Of a stretch of DNA of 43,370 nucleotides, positions 39,118 to 43,370 are shown in pieces. The notes beneath the pieces were generated by a model. It had not been told where the DNA came from. It ran no database searches and was given only the letters and a program-made list of their open reading frames with translations. The DNA lies in the NCBI GenBank assembly GCA_029256185.1, contig JAQSYI010000060.1, positions 1 to 43,370 of the forward strand. Reading direction: 5' to 3'. The stretch comes from Paenibacillaceae bacterium. GTDB taxonomy: Bacteria > Bacillota > Bacilli > Paenibacillales > NBRC-103111. Each line of letters begins with the position of its first letter. Positions within the stretch are counted from its first letter, which is position 1. Both the position numbers and the translations under genes were made by a program.

Positions 39118-39186
39118 AGGTTTTTATTTGACCAAACAAAGCTTATGAGAGCTTTTGCTTGCTCCAAATTTGAGGGGAGGATCACT

Positions 39187-40974
39187 ATGAGTATTGAGTA
39201 TCCGGCCAAGGTGCTAAACGACGAACTGAGAGAAAGGCTGCTTAAGCCCGATGTGATTTCCGGCTCGGAAATTTTGCTTCGCTCCCTCCTGCTAGAAGGC
39301 GCGGAATGCGTCTTCGGCTATCCCGGAGGAGCGGTCCTATACATTTATGACGCCATGCACGGCAACCCTGACTTCAAGCATCTTCTGACCCGCCATGAGC
39401 AAGGGGCGATTCACGCGGCGGACGGGTACGCCCGGACCACCGGCCAGGTGGGTGTCTGTATTGCCACCTCCGGACCGGGAGCCACCAATCTGGTGACCGG
39501 GATTGCCACGGCTTACATGGATTCTGTGCCGCTGGTGGTCATCACCGGCAACGTGGCTACACCGCTGATCGGCACGGATGCCTTCCAGGAAGCGGATATT
39601 ACCGGCATCACCATGCCCATCACCAAGCATAATTATCTGGTCCGCCAGGTGGACGATCTGGCGCGTGTGGTTCACGAGGCCTTTCACATTGCCAGCACGG
39701 GCCGCAAGGGTCCCGTTCTGATCGATATTCCCAAGGATGTCTCCTCCCACAAGACGGTCTTCAAGGCTGCGGTGGACGATAAGGTCAGTATAAGGGGCTA
39801 TAATCCTACCACGGACCCCAACAAGAAGCAGGTGGAGAAGATTCTGGCAGCGATTGAGAAGGCGGAGCGCCCCGTTATTCTCGCAGGCGGCGGAGTCGTC
39901 TACGCCAATGCGTCCCAAGAGCTGATCGAGTTCGTGGACCGGACCCGGATTCCCGTAACCACCACTCTGTTGGGCTTGGGCGGCTTCCCCAGCGCTCATG
40001 AGCTGTGGATGGGAATGCCCGGCATGCATGGCACCTTCACCGCCAATAAGGCGATCCAGAACGCGGATCTGCTGATCTCCATCGGAGCGCGGTTCGATGA
40101 CCGGGTCACCTCCAGGCTGGAGGGCTTCGCCCCCAAGGCGAAGATCGCCCATATAGATGTGGACCCGGCGGAGATCGGCAAGAATGTGCCTACGGATATT
40201 CCTTGTGTCGGCGATGTCAAGTATGTGCTGCAATATGCCAACACCAGAGCCAAACGGGCCAATTCGGAGGCCTGGATTGCGGAAATTGACGAGAGCAAGC
40301 GCAAGTTCCCGCTGCGCTATAACGACTCGGACAAAGAGCTGAAGCCCCAATGGGTGATCGAGCATCTGAATGAGACCACCCGGGGCGAGGCCATCGTGAC
40401 CACGGATGTTGGCCAGCATCAGATGTGGGCTGCCCAATACTACAAGTTCAACCATCCCCGGGCGTTGGTTACCTCCGGCGGGTTGGGGACCATGGGCTTC
40501 GGCTTCCCGTCGGCCATCGGCGCCCAGATGGGCAATCCCGACCGGCTGGTCATCTCCATCAACGGCGACGGCGGGATGCAGATGTGCTCCCAGGAGCTTG
40601 CCGTCTGCGCCCTGAACAAGATTCCGGTCAAGATCGTGGTTATCAACAACCAGGTGCTGGGGATGGTGCGGCAATGGCAGGAGATTATCTACGACAACCG
40701 CTACAGCCATATTGATCTGTCGGGCAGCCCGGACTTCGTGAAGCTGGCGGAGGCATACGGCGTCAAGGGACTGCGGGCGCGCAACAAGGAGGAGGCGCGG
40801 GCAGCCTGGCAGGAGGCCCTGGCCACGGACGGACCGGTTCTTGTGGAGTTCGTAGTTCGCAAGCACGAGAATGTGTATCCCATGGTTACAGTAGGAAGCA
40901 CAATCGATGAGATGCTAATGGGAGATGAAGCCAATGAAACCGACGAAGCACACCATATCAGTTCTAGTAAATGA
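39187..40974 (+). CDS. ilvB: Acetolactate synthase large subunit
   Basis: 595 residues. It condenses two pyruvates to acetolactate (valine, leucine) or pyruvate with 2-oxobutyrate (isoleucine), using thiamine diphosphate. The catalytic glutamate is E71 in RHEQGAIHAADGYAR, after FGYPGGAVLYIYD. The thiamine diphosphate motif is G460-D-G462-G through N487-N488, with VLGMVRQWQE after it. Length is normal (about 560-600). GGGGAGG precedes the ATG at 39187; the frame is open back into the T-box, which is not coding. The ilvN start lies inside its last 41 bases, giving translational coupling. Expression is set by the T-box leader. Confidence 0.98.
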   Translation: MSIEYPAKVLNDELRERLLKPDVISGSEILLRSLLLEGAECVFGYPGGAVLYIYDAMHGNPDFKHLLTRHEQGAIHAADGYARTTGQVGVCIATSGPGATNLVTGIATAYMDSVPLVVITGNVATPLIGTDAFQEADITGITMPITKHNYLVRQVDDLARVVHEAFHIASTGRKGPVLIDIPKDVSSHKTVFKAAVDDKVSIRGYNPTTDPNKKQVEKILAAIEKAERPVILAGGGVVYANASQELIEFVDRTRIPVTTTLLGLGGFPSAHELWMGMPGMHGTFTANKAIQNADLLISIGARFDDRVTSRLEGFAPKAKIAHIDVDPAEIGKNVPTDIPCVGDVKYVLQYANTRAKRANSEAWIAEIDESKRKFPLRYNDSDKELKPQWVIEHLNETTRGEAIVTTDVGQHQMWAAQYYKFNHPRALVTSGGLGTMGFGFPSAIGAQMGNPDRLVISINGDGGMQMCSQELAVCALNKIPVKIVVINNQVLGMVRQWQEIIYDNRYSHIDLSGSPDFVKLAEAYGVKGLRARNKEEARAAWQEALATDGPVLVEFVVRKHENVYPMVTVGSTIDEMLMGDEANETDEAHHISSSK

Positions 40975-41425
40975 CCAGCCCGGGGTCCTGCAGCGGGTAT
41001 CCGGCTTGTTCGGCCGCAGGGGCTTCAATATCGAGAGCATTACCGTAGGCGAGTCCGAGGAGAAGGGCCTCTCCCGCATGGTCATCGTCACCACCGGAGA
41101 CGATAAGACCATGGAGCAGGTGGAGAAGCAGCTGTACAAGATCATCGATGTCATCAAGGTAATCGATCTGAGCGCCAACCCCATGGTGGCCCGGGAGCTG
41201 GCGCTGATCAAGATTCATGCCGAGCCCTCCACACGCCCGGAGATTGTCAGCATTGTGGAGACCTTCCGCGCCTCCGTGGTGGATATCGGACCCACCAGCA
41301 TGATGATCCAGGTGGTAGGCGATACGGAGAAGATCGATGCCATGGTGGAGGTGCTCCGGCCATACCGCATCCGGGAGCTGTCCCGGACGGGAGCGACTGC
41401 AATGGTGCGGGGTTCGGTAAAATAG
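40934..41425 (+). CDS. ilvN: Acetolactate synthase small (regulatory) subunit
   Basis: 163 residues. An N-terminal ACT domain (TISVLVNDQPGVLQRVSGLFGRRGFNIESI) binds the feedback inhibitor, usually valine, and a C-terminal ACT-like domain follows (RPEIVSIVETFRASVVDIGP). The protein activates and regulates IlvB. Two in-frame ATGs compete: 40925 and 40934. GGGAG at 40920-40924 has 9-base spacing to the second, so I use that. It overlaps the end of ilvB by 41 bases. The name ilvH is used for the same gene in Bacillus. Confidence 0.96.
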   Translation: MKPTKHTISVLVNDQPGVLQRVSGLFGRRGFNIESITVGESEEKGLSRMVIVTTGDDKTMEQVEKQLYKIIDVIKVIDLSANPMVARELALIKIHAEPSTRPEIVSIVETFRASVVDIGPTSMMIQVVGDTEKIDAMVEVLRPYRIRELSRTGATAMVRGSVK

Positions 41426-41716
41426 GGCTTGGCGCCCGGTTAACTCCGCCAGTCAAGGGAGAGCTGGCGCAAGCTTCCGCTCTCTTCGCGGCGGAAGGAA
41501 AATTGGCACTTTAACGCTTTACATGATTGGAGTTATAATGGGTAAGGAATCCTGTCCAAAGGGACGCTTGAGGGGACGAACCGTTCACGCTCTCGTCCTC
41601 TCAGGCGTCCGCTTTGGAGGGACCTGAAATATTTAAGCCATACTTACGAGGCAAAGTCCGCGCTGGTTAAGACGGCAGTGTCGTAAGCGGCGCTAATCTA
41701 AGGAGGAAATAACGCA
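41426..41716 (+). promoter_or_regulatory. Structured leader and possible promoter of ilvC
   Basis: A small hairpin CTTCCGC/GCGGAAG (41474-41498) lies first, without a T-run. A TATAAT at 41534-41539 has a poor -35 (TTTAAC, 41510-41515, 18 bases away). Then a long imperfect hairpin joins 41555-41579 (starts TCCAAAGGGACGC) with 41593-41618 (ends GCGTCCGCTTTGGA) without a T-run. TAAGGAGG precedes ilvC. It may be a processing or stabilising element between ilvN and ilvC. Confidence 0.55.
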
Positions 41717-42706
41717 ATGGCAAACATTTTTTATGAAAAAGACGCAGATTTGAGTGTGCTTCAAGGAAAAACGATCGCTATCATCGGATACGGCAGCCAA
41801 GGTCATGCCCAAGCCCAGAACCTGCGCGACAGCGGCTTGTCCGTCATCATCGGCCTTCGTCCCGGCAAGTCCTGGGAAGTGGCCCAAAACGACGGCTTCG
41901 AGGTGCTTAACGTAGCGGATGCCGCAGCCAAGGCCGATGTTATTCAAATATTGCTTCCGGATGAAACCCAAGCCAAGGTCTACAAGGAAGAGATTGAGCC
42001 CAACCTGAAGAAGGGCGCAACCATCATGTTCTCCCACGGCTTCAACATCCACTTCGGACAAATCGTGCCTACTGCGGATAAGGATGTGCTGCTGGTCGCT
42101 CCCAAATCCCCCGGGCACATGGTGCGCCGCACTTACGTGGAAGGCTTCGGCGTTCCCGGCCTGGTAGCCGTTCACCAGGATGCAACCGGCCTGGCTACCC
42201 AAATTGGACTGGCCTACGCCAAGGGCATCGGCTGTACCCGCGCAGGCGTATTCGAAACCTCCTTCCGTGAGGAAACCGAAACCGACCTGTTCGGTGAGCA
42301 AGCGGTTCTGTGCGGCGGTACCTCCGCTTTGATCAAGGCGGGTTTTGAAACGCTGGTGGAAGCCGGCTACGCTCCGGAAATGGCATACTTCGAGTGCCTC
42401 CACGAGCTGAAGCTGATTGTGGACCTGATCTATGAAGGCGGTCTGGCGGCCATGCGCCATTCCATCTCCAACACCGCAGAATATGGCGACTACGTAACCG
42501 GTCCCCGCATCGTGACCGACGAAACCAAGAAGGAAATGAAGAAGGTGCTGGCCGATATTCAGCAAGGCAAGTTCGCCCGTGACTTCATCCTGGAGAACCA
42601 ATCCAACCGCGCCTTCCTGACGGCTACCCGCCGCGCCGAGTCCGAGCACCAGCTCGAAGTAACCGGCCGCCAGCTGCGCGAAATGATGCACTGGATCAAG
42701 AAGTAA
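41717..42706 (+). CDS. ilvC: Ketol-acid reductoisomerase, class I (NADP-dependent type)
   Basis: 329 residues, the usual length for the short class I enzyme. It converts acetolactate to dihydroxyisovalerate (and the isoleucine equivalent) with Mg2+ and NADPH. The nucleotide-binding motif is G24-Y-G26-S-Q-G29-H-A-Q-A, and the cofactor-specificity loop is R48-P-G-K-S. The metal-binding acidic motif is ETDLFGEQAVLCGG. The C-terminus is REMMHWIKK. AAGGAGG precedes the ATG. It is the third step-related gene of the branched-chain operon here; leuABCD do not follow. Confidence 0.98.
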   Translation: MANIFYEKDADLSVLQGKTIAIIGYGSQGHAQAQNLRDSGLSVIIGLRPGKSWEVAQNDGFEVLNVADAAAKADVIQILLPDETQAKVYKEEIEPNLKKGATIMFSHGFNIHFGQIVPTADKDVLLVAPKSPGHMVRRTYVEGFGVPGLVAVHQDATGLATQIGLAYAKGIGCTRAGVFETSFREETETDLFGEQAVLCGGTSALIKAGFETLVEAGYAPEMAYFECLHELKLIVDLIYEGGLAAMRHSISNTAEYGDYVTGPRIVTDETKKEMKKVLADIQQGKFARDFILENQSNRAFLTATRRAESEHQLEVTGRQLREMMHWIKK

Positions 42707-42724
42707 GCAAAGCGGCTTTGATCT

Positions 42725-42965
42725 GTGCGAAAATGATGCGGTGATCAAGCGGCAAACCGGAAGCCCAGCAGCGCGAAATGATGCGGTGATCAAGCGCAGC
42801 CCGATTGTTGGATCGAGCAGCAACCGGATGCCAGCAGCGCGAAAATGATGCGCTGGATCGAGCAGCGAACCGGATGCCAGCAGCGCGAAATGATGAGCTG
42901 ATTCAAGCGGCAAACCGGAAGCCCAGCTGCGCCATATGATGCGCTGGATCAAGTGCAGCTGCTGC
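42725..42965 (+). repeat. Degenerate tandem array derived from the 3-prime end of ilvC
   Basis: Five units begin near 42725, 42771, 42837, 42883 and 42929. Most are about 46 bases; the second is 66 because of an insertion. Each reads GCGCGAAATGATGCGCTGG, then ATCAAGC-GCAAACCGGAAGCCCAGC. This is clearly the same sequence as the last codons of ilvC (CCGCCAGCTGCGCGAAATGA, at 42668-42687). The copies are frame-broken and non-coding. Confidence 0.8.
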
Positions 42966-43002
42966 GCCGCGGCGTAAGCTGCTTTCATAAGTCCGCAGTC
43001 CA

Positions 43003-43036
43003 ACAGACCGTCCCATCCCGGGGCGGTCTGTTTTTT
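43003..43036 (+). terminator. Intrinsic terminator of the ilv operon
   Basis: ACAGACCG (43003-43010) pairs with CGGTCTGT (43024-43031), the loop side is closed further by CCC/GGG, and six T residues follow. It lies 300 bases past ilvC, beyond the repeat array. Confidence 0.85.
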
Positions 43037-43370
43037 AAGTTCAGAAAGTATATCATTCGGAGGAAGAGGAGACTTTTTTCCGTAGATCAAGAACTGAAGG
43101 AGCTGGAAACGGGTAGTGCATGGGAAACACAACGGAAAAAATTTCCGTTATCAGGAGGTTTTTTAGTATTCGCTGATGTTTAGCGGAAAAAATTTCCGTT
43201 AATTCGCTCAAACCCAAGTGAATATGGCCTTTACGGGGAGTCCAGCAGGGAATAGCGGAAAAAATTTCCGCTGCGCGCCTAGCCAAGCTGGGCATAACTC
43301 GCTGATGAAAGTTCAGCCGGGGTAAAGGCCAAGCTGCCCCGTAGCTAGTAGGCAGGTCATGGCGAAATCC
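43037..43370. other. Terminal intergenic stretch with repeat family A
   Basis: No gene is supported. Three palindromes occur: AACGGAAAAAATTTCCGTT (43131-43149), AGCGGAAAAAATTTCCGTT (43182-43200) and AGCGGAAAAAATTTCCGCT (43254-43272). Intervals are 51 and 72 bases. They match the copy at 130-148. Confidence 0.65.

Overview
The window looks like chromosomal DNA of a Gram-positive soil bacterium of the Bacillales, most likely Paenibacillus or a close relative. This rests on moderately high GC, strong AGGAGG-type ribosome binding sites, YesN-type AraC regulators with a membrane-anchored sensor half, LplB/YtcP-type sugar permeases with no dedicated ATPase, lipoprotein binding proteins, and a leucine-type T-box in front of ilvBN. 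No database search was possible; assignments rest on motifs and on recalled family features.

About 38 kb form a carbohydrate-utilisation island. (1) 486-3741: a LysR regulator and a membrane-bound AraC regulator. (2) 4383-15845, plus strand: an ABC sugar importer (two permeases and a lipoprotein), a Sde182/DUF1593-like hydrolase, a secreted alginate-lyase-fold enzyme with two golvesin-type C-terminal domains, a histidine phosphatase, a GH28-like protein, an alpha/beta hydrolase and a Gfo/Idh/MocA oxidoreductase. (3) 16024-25510, minus strand: three proteins without signal peptides (clan GH-A-like hydrolase, class C beta-lactamase-like serine hydrolase, FG-GAP propeller), then a second AraC regulator and a second importer. 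(4) 26252-38611: a TetR gene remnant, a GH94-like phosphorylase, an unrecognised large helical-type protein and two secreted parallel beta-helix enzymes, the first a five-module protein of 1291 residues.

A plausible scheme is that the secreted lyase and beta-helix enzymes cut a complex, probably uronate-containing polysaccharide outside the cell. The two importers, which must borrow a shared MsmX-type ATPase, would take up the oligosaccharides, and the signal-less hydrolases, phosphorylase and oxidoreductase would process them in the cytoplasm. The substrate cannot be read from the sequence.

From 38725 the content changes to core metabolism: a good sigma-A promoter, a T-box leader with a CUC (Leu) specifier, ilvB, ilvN, a structured leader and ilvC.

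The intergenic DNA is unusually rich in repeats. There are at least four dispersed short palindromic families, a 165-bp MITE-like element with perfect 19-bp inverted ends, tandem arrays of about 36 and 70 bp, and a decayed array after ilvC that seems to derive from the last codons of ilvC itself. One repeat family has truncated the TetR gene.
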